In this document: positions 9,433 to 17,983 of the stretch, in pieces
Layout of the letters: every line of letters starts with the position of its first letter
Position numbering within the stretch: position 1 is the stretch's first letter
Assembly: GCA_031179305.1 (NCBI GenBank)
Contig: JAPSHX010000001.1
Coordinates: 427,259 to 491,258, forward strand
Length of the DNA stretch: 64,000 bases
From: Paenarthrobacter sp.
Lineage (GTDB): Bacteria > Actinomycetota > Actinomycetes > Actinomycetales > Micrococcaceae
Direction of reading: 5' to 3'
Translations under genes and position numbers: made by a program
The notes under the pieces: generated by a model
Told to the model about the DNA's origin: nothing
Seen by the model: the letters and a program-made list of their open reading frames with translations, nothing else
Databases searched by the model: none

Positions 9433-9912
9433 ATTGAGCGATGAGTGCCGTCTCGCCGTGGCTTAGCTGCGTCCCAGCGGCACGCATCCTCCGCTTAGCT
9501 GTATCCCAGCGGCACGCATCCTCCGTGTGCTGCTCCTTCGTCGCTTTGACGCACGCTTCCGGATGCCTGCCGCTGCGCCGACCGCCGATTACCAACGCTC
9601 TCTCACGTCCCGCGGGTTTGGGGCGGACCGTCTCTCACGTCCCGTATAGGCCGTGGCGGTCCACCACCTGGTGGGTCTGGTGCACCCCATGGTTTCGACG
9701 CAAGTGGTCTACAATTCGGGCCTCCGTCGGCGAGTTTGTTGAAACCCTCGGCGCGGTTGAATTCCAGGTTGCTACAAGGAAGGAGCCACGGTTGCGGGAA
9801 ACACGTCTCCAACACGCAGTGGCGTCGTTGCCCGGCAACGGAATAGCGGCCCAACAACGTCAAAGCCGAACACCCCCGAGCTCCATGACTGCAGTGCCGG
9901 TGAGAGTGCCCG
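9433..9912. other. Gene-poor intergenic region with repeats
   Basis: No convincing gene lies in these 480 bases. They hold a near-perfect tandem repeat (9461-9525), a shorter repeated motif TCTCTCACGTCCCG at 9599-9612 and 9631-9644, and a plausible ribosome site AAGGAAGGAG near 9776-9785. The only codon run after that site lacks a normal start codon and stops within about 45 codons. Confidence 0.5.
9461..9525. repeat. Tandem repeat, two 33-base copies with a 32-base period
   Basis: Copies at 9461-9493 and 9493-9525 share the boundary G and differ at only two adjacent positions (CG against TA). Each contains CCCAGCGGCACGCATCCTCC. The repeat begins about 30 bases after the ABC-F stop codon. 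It is not hairpin-like, so it is unlikely to be a simple terminator. Confidence 0.85.
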
Positions 9913-10599
9913 TTAGCCCTCGGAGCGGAGCCCGGGCTCTTTTTGCAGCCCCGTCAGGCCGTTCCACGCCAAATTCACCAGGTGAGCGGCAACAGCCCGT
10001 TTGTCGGGAGTGCGGCTGTCGAGCCACCACTGGCCTGTCATGGCCACCATTCCCACGAGCATCTGTGCATACATGGCTCCGTCAGCGGCGCTGAATCCAC
10101 GTCGCGCGAATTCGTCGGAAAGCAGGTGTTCCACCCGGGCCGTTACGTGGGTGAGCAGCGTGGAGAAGGCGCCCTCGGGCTGTGAGGGCGGGGCGTCGCG
10201 CACGAGGATCCGGAAGCCGTCGGTGCGGTCTTCGATGTAGCCAAGGAGTGCCAGGGCAGCTCGTTCGACCAGGACGCGGGGCTTGGCTTCGGTGCTGAGT
10301 GCCTGGGTGATGGAGTCCAGGAGGATCCGGAATTCGGTCTCCACAACCTGGCGGTACAGGCCTTCCTTGGAGCCGAAGTGTTCGTAGATCACGGGCTTGG
10401 AGACTCCGGCGGCGGCGGCGATTTCCTCAATGGTGGTGCCATCAAGTCCTCGGGCGGCGAAGAGGGCGCGTCCGATGCCGACGAGTTGTGATTTCCGTTG
10501 CTGTCCGGTCATCCGTGTGCGCACTGCCGGGCCGCTGCTGACGTGCTCTGCGTGCCCGGAAGTGCCCGCCGGCCGGGGGAGTTCAGTGCGGTTGCTCAC
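9913..10599 (-). CDS. TetR family transcriptional regulator
   Basis: The product is 228 residues from a GTG at 10599; an upstream GTG/ATG would add about 37 poorly conserved residues. After a 30-residue polar tail, the TetR helix-turn-helix reads IGRALFAARGLDGTTIEEIA, then AGVSKPVIYEHFGSKEGLY. The rest is an all-helical ligand domain with a VGMVAMTGQWWLD segment typical of TetR_C domains in actinobacteria. It is alone on the minus strand between the ABC-F gene and tRNA-Gln, so the target is unknown. Confidence 0.88.
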   Translation of the reverse strand: MSNRTELPRPAGTSGHAEHVSSGPAVRTRMTGQQRKSQLVGIGRALFAARGLDGTTIEEIAAAAGVSKPVIYEHFGSKEGLYRQVVETEFRILLDSITQALSTEAKPRVLVERAALALLGYIEDRTDGFRILVRDAPPSQPEGAFSTLLTHVTARVEHLLSDEFARRGFSAADGAMYAQMLVGMVAMTGQWWLDSRTPDKRAVAAHLVNLAWNGLTGLQKEPGLRSEG

Positions 10600-10800
10600 G
10601 TGTCCATCATGCCCTACGTGACTGCTGGAACGGGCGCAGGGCAGGTCCTCCGGGGCCGGAACGGTCAATCCCGGAGCGGCCTCAGGGTGGTCAAGTCGCG
10701 AAGCATGCATTGGTCATGGCAAACTAGATTCTTGTGTGTGCATCCCGGTGATCCGGGAAACCCTCCGGACCGCAAGATCCGGGGGATGAATCATGCACGG

Positions 10801-10871
10801 TCCGCTCTGGTGTAATGGCAGCACCCCGGCCTTTGGAGCCGTGGAGTATAGGTTCGAATCCTATGGGCGGA
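10801..10871 (+). tRNA. tRNA-Gln (anticodon TTG)
   Basis: This 71-base segment folds as a tRNA. The acceptor arms TCCGCTC and GGGCGGA pair over seven positions with one G-T. The D arm is GTGT/GCAC. The anticodon loop CTTTGGA gives anticodon TTG, and the T loop region is GGTTCGAATCC. No CCA is encoded. The outermost pair of the anticodon stem is a C/T mismatch. It lies just upstream of glmU. Confidence 0.93.
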
Positions 10872-10995
10872 ACGGTCGGAAAATGCGCTCCTTCTCTGTA
10901 CCTGTAGCGGCTCTCATGGTGCCTGGGTCCATTGCTGGATGGCAGCATTCCGAAGCCGGGTTACCCGGGACATACCGAGCAAGGAGAGCCAGTAC

Positions 10996-12495
10996 GTGAG
11001 CCCCGAAACCACCGGTCCCGCAGCGGTGATCGTTTTGGCCGCAGGTGCCGGAACGCGCATGAAGTCGCGGACTCCCAAAATTCTCCACGAAATCGGCGGC
11101 CGCTCCATGGTGGGCCACGCTCTCCTCGCCGCACGTGCCATCAACCCGTTGAAGCTGGCCCTCGTTGTCCGCCACGAGCGTGACCGCGTAGCAGAGCACA
11201 TTACAGTGCTGGATCCGGGAGCACTCATTGTTGATCAGGACGACGTCCCCGGCACTGGCCGCGCAGTGGAAGTCGCGCTCAACGCGCTGGACGCCGATGC
11301 TGAGCTTTCCGGCACCGTGGTGGTCACTTACGGCGATGTCCCGCTGCTGACCGGTCAACTGCTTGGCGAGCTTGTGGCAACACACGAGGCTGAGGGCAAC
11401 GCCGTCACCGTCCTCACCGCAGTGCTGGACGACGCAACCGGCTACGGCCGGATCCTGCGCGCCGAAGATGGCACCGTCACCGGTATTCGTGAGCACAAGG
11501 ATGCCAGCAACACCGAGCGCGCTATCCGTGAGGTCAACTCCGGTATCTACGCTTTCGACGCCGCCGTTTTGCGCACCGCACTGGCGAAGGTCACCACGGA
11601 CAATGCCCAGGGCGAGATGTACCTGACCGACGTCCTCGGTTTGGCCCGTGACGCAGGCGGCCGGGTTGCCGCCGTCGTGACTGAGGACCGATGGCAGGTT
11701 GAAGGTGCCAACGACCGCATCCAGCTGTCCGCGCTTGGCGCCGAGCACAACCGCCGCATTATTGAGTCCTGGATGCGTGCGGGCGTGACCGTGGTGGATC
11801 CCGCCACCACTTGGATCGATTCCACCGTAAAGCTTGATGAAGACGTCCGGTTGTTGCCCAACACCCAGTTGCACGGTTCCACCACGGTGGCGCGCGACGC
11901 CGTCGTGGGTCCTGACACAACGTTGACCGACGTCAATGTTGGCGAGGGCGCGAAGGTGATCCGGACGCACGGTTCGGGTTCCACCATCGGTGCCAAGGCG
12001 AGCGTAGGGCCGTTCACGTACCTCCGCCCCGGTACGGTCCTGGGCGAGACCGGCAAGATCGGCGCCTTCTACGAAACCAAGAACGTGACGATCGGCCGCG
12101 GCTCCAAACTGTCCCACTTGGGCTACGCCGGTGATGCTGAAATCGGCGAAGACACCAACATCGGTTGCGGCAACATCACCGCCAACTACGACGGCGAGAA
12201 GAAGCACCGCACGGTGATTGGCTCGGGCGTCCGCACGGGCTCAAACACGGTCTTCGTTGCACCTGTGACAGTTGGCGATGGCGCTTACAGCGGGGCCGGG
12301 GCGGTTATTCGCAAGGATGTTCCCGCCGGAGCCCTCGCCCTCAGCCTGGCCGCACAGCGGAACGCCGAAGGCTGGGTAGCAGCCAACCGGCCGGGCACCG
12401 CCTCCGCGAAGCTGGCTGAAGCAGCGCATGAGCTGGCAACGACATCCACATCTTCACAATCCCCGGCAACCATAGAAGAAGGCAAACAGGCATGA
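10996..12495 (+). CDS. glmU: Bifunctional UDP-GlcNAc pyrophosphorylase / GlcN-1-P acetyltransferase GlmU
   Basis: GlmU makes UDP-N-acetylglucosamine, the peptidoglycan precursor, in two steps. The 499-residue product starts with the nucleotidyltransferase signature LAAGAGTRMKS (about residues 14-24). The C-terminal half is a left-handed beta-helix acetyltransferase, with FYETKNVTIGRGSKLSHLGY near residue 357. I chose GTG at 10996 because AAGGAG lies at 10981-10986; an ATG at 10939 is in frame but has no ribosome site. The C-terminus has an Ala/Thr/Ser-rich tail. It overlaps prs by 4 bp. Confidence 0.96.
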   Translation: MSPETTGPAAVIVLAAGAGTRMKSRTPKILHEIGGRSMVGHALLAARAINPLKLALVVRHERDRVAEHITVLDPGALIVDQDDVPGTGRAVEVALNALDADAELSGTVVVTYGDVPLLTGQLLGELVATHEAEGNAVTVLTAVLDDATGYGRILRAEDGTVTGIREHKDASNTERAIREVNSGIYAFDAAVLRTALAKVTTDNAQGEMYLTDVLGLARDAGGRVAAVVTEDRWQVEGANDRIQLSALGAEHNRRIIESWMRAGVTVVDPATTWIDSTVKLDEDVRLLPNTQLHGSTTVARDAVVGPDTTLTDVNVGEGAKVIRTHGSGSTIGAKASVGPFTYLRPGTVLGETGKIGAFYETKNVTIGRGSKLSHLGYAGDAEIGEDTNIGCGNITANYDGEKKHRTVIGSGVRTGSNTVFVAPVTVGDGAYSGAGAVIRKDVPAGALALSLAAQRNAEGWVAANRPGTASAKLAEAAHELATTSTSSQSPATIEEGKQA

Positions 12496-13472
12496 GCGAA
12501 ATTACCGCACACGGCGAGAAGAAACTGATTCTCGCCGCCGGAAGGGCGCATCCGGAGCTGGCGCAGGAAATCGCGAAGGAGCTGGAGACCGAGCTCCTGC
12601 CCATCGACGCCTACGACTTCGCAAACGGGGAAATCTATGTCCGTTCGGCCGAGAGCGTGCGAGGCACTGATGCCTTCGTCATTCAGGCCCACCCGGCTCC
12701 GTTGAACAACTGGCTTATGGAACAGTTGATCATGATTGACTCCCTCAAGCGCGCCTCTGCCAAGAGGATCACGGTTGTTTCCCCGTTCTACCCGTACTCC
12801 CGCCAGGACAAGAAGGGCCGTGGTCGCGAGCCCATCTCCGCCCGACTGGTTGCCGACCTATACAAGACTGCCGGCGCGGATCGCATCATGTCCGTTGACC
12901 TGCACACTTCGCAGATCCAGGGCTTCTTCGACGGTCCTGTCGACCACCTGATGGCCATCCCGCTGCTGGCCGACTATATCCGCACCAAGGTGGAAGCCGA
13001 CAACATCACGGTTGTTTCGCCTGACACCGGCCGCGTCCGGGTAGCCGAACAGTGGGCTGAGCGCCTGGGCGGTGCCCCGCTCGCGTTCGTTCACAAGAGC
13101 CGCGACCTCACCGTCCCCAACCAGGCCGTCTCCAAGACCGTTGTTGGCCAGGTTGAAGGCCGCACCTGCGTCCTCATCGACGACATGATCGACACCGGTG
13201 GAACCATCTCCGGCGCCGTCCAGGTGCTGAAGAACGCCGGCGCAAAGGACGTCATCATTGCCTGCACGCACGCGGTCTTCTCCGATCCTGCCGCGCAGCG
13301 CCTCGCTGATTCCGGTGCCCGCGAAGTCGTGGTCACCAACACACTGCCCATCCCTGCAGAGAAGCGCTTCCCGTCGCTGACGGTGTTGTCCATCGCACCG
13401 TTGATTGCCCGCGCCATTCGTGAAGTGTTCGACGACGGTTCGGTCACCAGCTTGTTCGACGGCAAAGCATAA
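12492..13472 (+). CDS. prs: Ribose-phosphate pyrophosphokinase
   Basis: Prs makes PRPP from ribose 5-phosphate and ATP for nucleotides, histidine and tryptophan. The 326 residues show SPFYPYSRQDKKGRGREPI (flexible/ATP region, about 96-114), the metal-binding SVDLHTSQIQGFFDGPVDHL block (about 135-155), and the PRPP loop CVLIDDMIDTGGT (about 225-237). Length is typical. The start overlaps glmU in an ATGA, and a clear terminator follows. Confidence 0.97.
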   Translation: MSEITAHGEKKLILAAGRAHPELAQEIAKELETELLPIDAYDFANGEIYVRSAESVRGTDAFVIQAHPAPLNNWLMEQLIMIDSLKRASAKRITVVSPFYPYSRQDKKGRGREPISARLVADLYKTAGADRIMSVDLHTSQIQGFFDGPVDHLMAIPLLADYIRTKVEADNITVVSPDTGRVRVAEQWAERLGGAPLAFVHKSRDLTVPNQAVSKTVVGQVEGRTCVLIDDMIDTGGTISGAVQVLKNAGAKDVIIACTHAVFSDPAAQRLADSGAREVVVTNTLPIPAEKRFPSLTVLSIAPLIARAIREVFDDGSVTSLFDGKA

Positions 13473-13493
13473 CGCCGGGCTGCTGAATTCGAG

Positions 13494-13535
13494 CGGGCCA
13501 TTCGACGCCTTCGGGCGTGCGGGTGGCCCGTTTTC
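13494..13535 (+). terminator. Intrinsic terminator after prs
   Basis: CGGGCCA (13494-13500) pairs with TGGCCCG (13524-13530). An inner ACGCC/GGCGT hairpin closes on a TTCG tetraloop. TTTTC follows directly. Confidence 0.8.
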
Positions 13536-13544
13536 ATTGCCGTT

Positions 13545-13574
13545 TTCAGAAAGAGCGCGAACCGCTGCTAAACT
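13545..13574 (+). promoter_or_regulatory. Candidate rplY promoter
   Basis: TTCAGA (13545-13550) and TAAACT (13569-13574) are spaced by 18 bases just after the prs terminator. This would produce a leader of about 210 nt before rplY. Motif match only. Confidence 0.35.
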
Positions 13575-13791
13575 CTTGGGGATACCTTGGCGAGGGAGAG
13601 CACATCCGGTCCGCACTTTGTGGACCAGGGTTGCGGGTCTCCGTTATCGACTGGGTCTGCATCTCCTTCAACACAGGCGGAACGGCTGCTCGGCGGCCGA
13701 TCTCAGCCGGGCGTAGAAGGTCTCCAGACCTCCGCCCTTGCTGATAGACCAGCCCGGACTTTCCGGGTGCCACAGTAATCAAGGAGTACAC
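13575..13791 (+). other. Structured leader of rplY
   Basis: Between the candidate promoter and the rplY start are three good hairpins: GGTCCGCA/TGTGGACC (13608-13626, 8 bp with one G-T), GGGCG...AGGTC/GACCT...CGCCC (13709-13737), and CCCGGA/TCCGGG (13753-13767), which ends 13 bases before the AAGGAG ribosome site. No gene is supported here. The arrangement could serve autoregulation by L25, but that is inference. Confidence 0.45.
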
Positions 13792-14367
13792 ATGTCTGAG
13801 CAGAAGCTCACCGCAGAACTGCGCACCGAATTCGGCAAGGGTTTCGCCCGCCGTGCACGCATGGCCGGCCAGATCCCGGCTGTCATCTACGGCCACGGCG
13901 CAGAGCCCATCCACATCAACCTGCCGGGCCGCGCCACCACGCTGGCAGTTCGCGTCTCCAACGCCCTGCTTGCAATCGACGTCGACGGCGAGCAGCACCT
14001 GACGCTCGTGAAGGACATCCAGCGCGATCCCGTAAAGCAGATCATCGAGCACGTTGACCTCCAGACGGTGAAGGCCGGCGAGAAGGTTACCGTTGACATC
14101 GCCGTCCACGTTTCCGGTGAAGTTGCTCCGGGTGCTGTCGCCAGCCTTGAAGCCACCACGGTTTCCCTCGAAGCTGAGGCTACCCACGTTCCCACCGCCG
14201 TCGAGGTCAACATCGATGGCCTCAAGGCCGGCGAGAGCATCCACGCTTCCGACCTTGTCCTGCCGAAGGGTTCCATCCTGCTCACCGAAGGCGACACCCT
14301 GGTGGTCCGCATCGCTGAAGCCGCTGGTGCTGATGAAGAAGAGAGCACTGAAGCTGCCGCTGAGTAG
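13792..14367 (+). CDS. rplY: 50S ribosomal protein L25 (general stress protein Ctc type)
   Basis: The 191-residue product has the 5S-rRNA-binding L25 domain at the N-terminus (ELRTEFGKGFARRARMAGQI, then AVIYGHGAEPIHI) and the C-terminal TL5/CTC beta domain. It ends in an acidic tail EEESTEAAAE. It binds 5S rRNA in the large subunit. I chose ATG 13792 because AAGGAG lies at 13781-13786; upstream in-frame codons have no ribosome site. It is followed by a strong terminator, so it appears to be its own transcription unit. Confidence 0.95.
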   Translation: MSEQKLTAELRTEFGKGFARRARMAGQIPAVIYGHGAEPIHINLPGRATTLAVRVSNALLAIDVDGEQHLTLVKDIQRDPVKQIIEHVDLQTVKAGEKVTVDIAVHVSGEVAPGAVASLEATTVSLEAEATHVPTAVEVNIDGLKAGESIHASDLVLPKGSILLTEGDTLVVRIAEAAGADEEESTEAAAE

Positions 14368-14397
14368 TCTTCTGACTGCTTGAGGCTTATGCCGTTG

Positions 14398-14437
14398 AGT
14401 GGCCGGGCACCCTTGGGGTCCCGGCCACTTTCTTCTT
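14398..14437 (+). terminator. Intrinsic terminator after rplY
   Basis: AGTGGCCGGG (14398-14407) pairs perfectly with CCCGGCCACT (14420-14429). An inner ACCC/GGGT extension closes the loop, and a T-rich TTCTTCTT follows. Confidence 0.88.
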
Positions 14438-14483
14438 CGCCCCCATCCCTGCTGATCAACTGACCCCTCCCTAGGATGAGACC

Positions 14484-15068
14484 ATGACTGACACTTGGCT
14501 GATTGTCGGCCTCGGCAACCCCGGCAGCGAGTACAGCAACAACAGGCACAATGTTGGCCAGATGGTGCTGGACGAACTGGCTTCCCGCATGGGTGGAAAG
14601 TTCAAGGTCCATAAGGCGAGGGCCCAGGTGGTGGAGGGGCGGCTGGGCATTGGAGGCCCCCGAGTGGTACTCGCTAAGCCCATGACGTACATGAACGTCT
14701 CAGGCGGACCCGTGGCAGGGTTGTGCAACTTTTTCGACATCGCGCCGGATCACGTCATTGCCGTCCACGACGAGATCGACATCCCTTTTAACACAGTCAA
14801 GCTAAAAATAGGTGGCGGTGAGGGTGGGCACAACGGCCTGCGGGACATCTCCAAGGCACTCGCCACCAAGGATTACCTGCGCGTCCGTGTAGGCGTGGGC
14901 CGGCCGCCGGGGCGCATGGAGACGGCGGACTATGTCCTCCGGGATTTCGCCACCCCGGAGAAGAAAGAACTGCCGTTCCTCGTGGATGAAGCGGCTGACG
15001 CAGTGGAGCTGCTCATGGATCAGGGCTTGCTCGCCGCGCAACAGAAGCACCACCCTGCCAAAGCTTGA
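14484..15068 (+). CDS. pth: Peptidyl-tRNA hydrolase
   Basis: Pth recycles peptidyl-tRNA released from stalled ribosomes. The 194-residue product has the [17 protein letters not shown] motif (residues about 9-25), whose His is catalytic, then [10 protein letters not shown] and the [27 protein letters not shown] region. Length matches the family. It follows rplY, a common pairing in bacteria, but the intervening terminator suggests separate transcripts. Confidence 0.96.
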   Translation: MTDTWLIVGLGNPGSEYSNNRHNVGQMVLDELASRMGGKFKVHKARAQVVEGRLGIGGPRVVLAKPMTYMNVSGGPVAGLCNFFDIAPDHVIAVHDEIDIPFNTVKLKIGGGEGGHNGLRDISKALATKDYLRVRVGVGRPPGRMETADYVLRDFATPEKKELPFLVDEAADAVELLMDQGLLAAQQKHHPAKA

Positions 15069-15076
15069 GCAAATCT

Positions 15077-15098
15077 TGAGGAAAGCCTGAGGAAAGCC
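15077..15098 (+). repeat. Tandem 11-base repeat
   Basis: TGAGGAAAGCC occurs twice head to tail just after the pth stop codon. Its role, if any, is unknown. Confidence 0.75.
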
Positions 15099-15209
15099 TG
15101 ACGGTCCTGAGGACCTTAAGGCCTACAAACTGTGGGCGCCCAGCGGTAGTGTGCATGTTACGCAAGCAAGCGGTGGGGGACTGTCGCGGATGTGTAGCTA
15201 AGGATGCGG

Positions 15210-17942
15210 ATGTCGGCGGAGTTGCTAAACAGGAGCGGGGGAGGCGTAGCGAGAGCTGCGGCTCCCGATCTTGTGGGCGGCCCAACAGACCGTCAAACAT
15301 GGTCGCTGTTGGCCCGGAGCCACGATTTGTCCAAGGCGGGCAAACACCTCGAATCGCCCGACTCCTACGGGGTGGTCCTTACCGGGGAACGGGGAATCGG
15401 TAAATCAGGCCTGGCAAGGGCAGTGGTGTCATCGCTCGGCCCCAAAGTCCACAGCCTCCAGCTGCGCAACACGGTCGCAAGCGGCCAAACCCCCTATGGA
15501 TGCCTTGGTTTCCTGCTGGCCCGGTTGCCTTCGGGTGCCGTGGGCTCGCCTACGGGCATCCTGCACGCGGTCACGAACCTGATCAGGACAGAAGCCGCGG
15601 GCCGGGACACCGTTTTCATCGTGGACAACGCCGGCGGCATGGATCCGATGAGCACGGGCGTGCTGTTGAACCTCATGGCTACCGGTACCGCGAAAGTCAT
15701 CGCCACCGTGCAACGCGCCAGCGACCTCCCTGCTGATTTCCATCGGCTGGTCCTTGAAGGAACGCTGGGTGAGGTACATCTGAATACGCTCAGCGAAGAA
15801 CAGACCAAACAGGTCCTGGGCTCGGTCCTGGGGCACTATGTTTCGTCAACACTGGTAGGTTCGCTGCACTCTGCCGTGGGCGGCAACCCCATGCTCCTGC
15901 ATGCCCTTCTCGAGGAGCAACGGCACACGGGCAACCTGGTTCTCAACGACTCCGTCTGGACGCTTCGTGACCGAATCAAACTTGAGGGCGCCGCGGTTGT
16001 GGAGGACTTTGTCCGCTCCAGACTGGCGCGCGAACCGCAAGCCAGCAGGACCGTCGTCGAAATCCTGGCCTGTGCGCAGCGCGCAACACTCTTGGATCTG
16101 GCAGACATCTTCGGCACCGAAGTTCTTGTGGAGATGGAAGAGTCAGCCCTGCTGACCATTGAGAAGGACGGGGACCACTGGGTTTCGCTCCGGGACCCGT
16201 ACGTGGGAGAGGTAGTGCGCGGCTGGTTGAGTACCCGCCGTATGCGCGAGTTGCGGTTAATGCTGCACGGTCCCAAGGAACCTGAACTCCACGCATTGGC
16301 ACCACAGGACCTCCTCAGCTATGCGGCGTGGATGCATGCGTCCGAGGACGAACCCGCGCCGTCGCCCGCGCATGCACTTGCGGCCGGACGGGCCGCGTTG
16401 GATGACTACGACCCCAACTTCGCCATCCAGTGCACGCTGTCACTGGACCCGAAGGACAGCGAATGGGTACCCGGACAACGGCTCAAAGCTGCGGCCTACC
16501 TCTTGCTGGACCTGCCGTTGCACGCGGCCCAGGCGTTGGACGAGGTGTCCGATTCCCACATCGCGGCTTTGGATCCGTTGGAGTTCGCTGAAGTCATCGC
16601 GGCAAAATGCCGGGCGATGACGTGGATCGATGGTCGGTCGGGAATGGTGCCGGGAGTTATCGCTGCCGGCCTGGAGACGCTCGAAGCCAAGGCCGGGGAT
16701 TATCCGGCGCAGGCCATGGCTACGGCGCGCAACCGACTCCGGCTTTGCAACTACGAGTACCAAACCTACATGGGTGAGTACGCCGCCATGCTTGACGCCT
16801 TGGAAGAGGAATATGCCAAGGACTCCGGGGAGGATCGTGAACACTGGCTCAACTCATCCTTCTTCCTGATCGAAGCCCGCTGCATGCTGGGCAGGGAGTT
16901 GGAGGCACAACAACTTGCGCGAACTGTTTCCCGGCACTTGGGGGACACGGACCGTCCCGCACAGCTGGAGGAATCCTTCGCCAGGCACGCGTTCCTGGTC
17001 CTCCTGCTGTCCGGGCAATGGCGGAAGTGCATCGAACTCATGCGTCGCACACCCTCAGGGTCCTCACGCCTTCAGTACCGGGGCGCGCTCACAGAACTGG
17101 GCGTTGGGCTCGCATTCGCTTATGCCGGCAAGCCCGCCAGCGCAATCGAGCCCCTGCGCTCCGCCGTTGCCCAACTTGAGCTCCGGCCCAGCATGAACAT
17201 GAACAAGGTTGCTTATGCAGCCACCGCTTTTGCCTACGCTCAACTGGGTAACTCCGTGGAGGCCGGCCGATACCTGGACCTCTATAGAACCTGCAGGGGA
17301 GTGGGGACGTATTTCTCTGAATCAGTCGCTGAGTTCTGTGCGGAGATGGCTGGGCGGTGGATGGGTGACCCTGATGTGAAACAGCGACTCCTTGCCCGGG
17401 TACGCACCGACATCGAGCAGCAGCGCTTCACTACGGCCGGCATCTACCTTTTTGGCGCCACCGTGGAAGGTACGGATGAGGAATACCGCTTGCTGGAGGA
17501 CATTGCCGGCCGTCGACAAGGGCCATTGGCGAAGATTTCCGGCGACCTTGCGCGCGGTGCCCTGACCAAGAGCTCCCGCTCATTGCTGACGGCCGCTGAC
17601 GCCGCAGCATCCCTTGACCTGTTGGTGGTCGAAGCCCGGTGCGTGGCCATGGCACTCGATTACGCCAGGGACGCCGGGGAAACAACAGCAGCCCGAACGG
17701 CACAGCTGAGGCTTGAACGTCTGGAACATTCGATCCCCGCGTTGCCGATCCAGCCACGCAGCGACGCGCCGGTGTTGACCGAACGGGAACGCCAAATTGC
17801 TAAACTCGCGGGAAAGGGTGTCAGCAACCGTGAAATCGCGATGGATATTGGGGTGTCTGTGCGAACTGTAGAAGGTCATCTGTACCAAGTGTTCACCAAG
17901 CTCGGCGTATCGTCTCGGGGCGAGCTCAATGGACTGCTGTGA
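15210..17942 (+). CDS. LuxR family regulator with N-terminal ATPase (LAL type), copy 1
   Basis: The 910-residue protein has a Walker A at about residue 55 (TGERGIGKS), a degenerate Walker B VFIVDNAGGMD near 135, a long helical middle region of TPR-like repeats, and a C-terminal LuxR helix-turn-helix (LTEREREIAKLA-like: LTERERQIAKLAGKGVSN, then VSVRTVEGHLYQVFTKLGV). Such LAL proteins are large transcription activators responding to unknown signals, often in sugar or secondary metabolism. I chose the ATG at 15210, six bases inside the longest frame, because AAGGA ends five bases upstream. It is the first of three tandem paralogs. Confidence 0.9.
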   Translation: MSAELLNRSGGGVARAAAPDLVGGPTDRQTWSLLARSHDLSKAGKHLESPDSYGVVLTGERGIGKSGLARAVVSSLGPKVHSLQLRNTVASGQTPYGCLGFLLARLPSGAVGSPTGILHAVTNLIRTEAAGRDTVFIVDNAGGMDPMSTGVLLNLMATGTAKVIATVQRASDLPADFHRLVLEGTLGEVHLNTLSEEQTKQVLGSVLGHYVSSTLVGSLHSAVGGNPMLLHALLEEQRHTGNLVLNDSVWTLRDRIKLEGAAVVEDFVRSRLAREPQASRTVVEILACAQRATLLDLADIFGTEVLVEMEESALLTIEKDGDHWVSLRDPYVGEVVRGWLSTRRMRELRLMLHGPKEPELHALAPQDLLSYAAWMHASEDEPAPSPAHALAAGRAALDDYDPNFAIQCTLSLDPKDSEWVPGQRLKAAAYLLLDLPLHAAQALDEVSDSHIAALDPLEFAEVIAAKCRAMTWIDGRSGMVPGVIAAGLETLEAKAGDYPAQAMATARNRLRLCNYEYQTYMGEYAAMLDALEEEYAKDSGEDREHWLNSSFFLIEARCMLGRELEAQQLARTVSRHLGDTDRPAQLEESFARHAFLVLLLSGQWRKCIELMRRTPSGSSRLQYRGALTELGVGLAFAYAGKPASAIEPLRSAVAQLELRPSMNMNKVAYAATAFAYAQLGNSVEAGRYLDLYRTCRGVGTYFSESVAEFCAEMAGRWMGDPDVKQRLLARVRTDIEQQRFTTAGIYLFGATVEGTDEEYRLLEDIAGRRQGPLAKISGDLARGALTKSSRSLLTAADAAASLDLLVVEARCVAMALDYARDAGETTAARTAQLRLERLEHSIPALPIQPRSDAPVLTERERQIAKLAGKGVSNREIAMDIGVSVRTVEGHLYQVFTKLGVSSRGELNGLL

Positions 17943-17983
17943 GGCAAGCGGCGAAGCTTCCGTAGACACGGTGTGGGTTGCCC

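Noticed and set aside
9776..9920. Possible short gene after AAGGAAGGAG near 9776-9785
   Set aside because: The frame that looks most protein-like has GTT where a start should be and stops within about 45 codons. Kept only as a note in the intergenic entry.
9441..10094. A 217-codon plus-strand frame after the ABC-F gene
   Set aside because: It runs through the tandem repeats and then antisense into the TetR gene; no start with a good ribosome site at its beginning and no recognisable domain.
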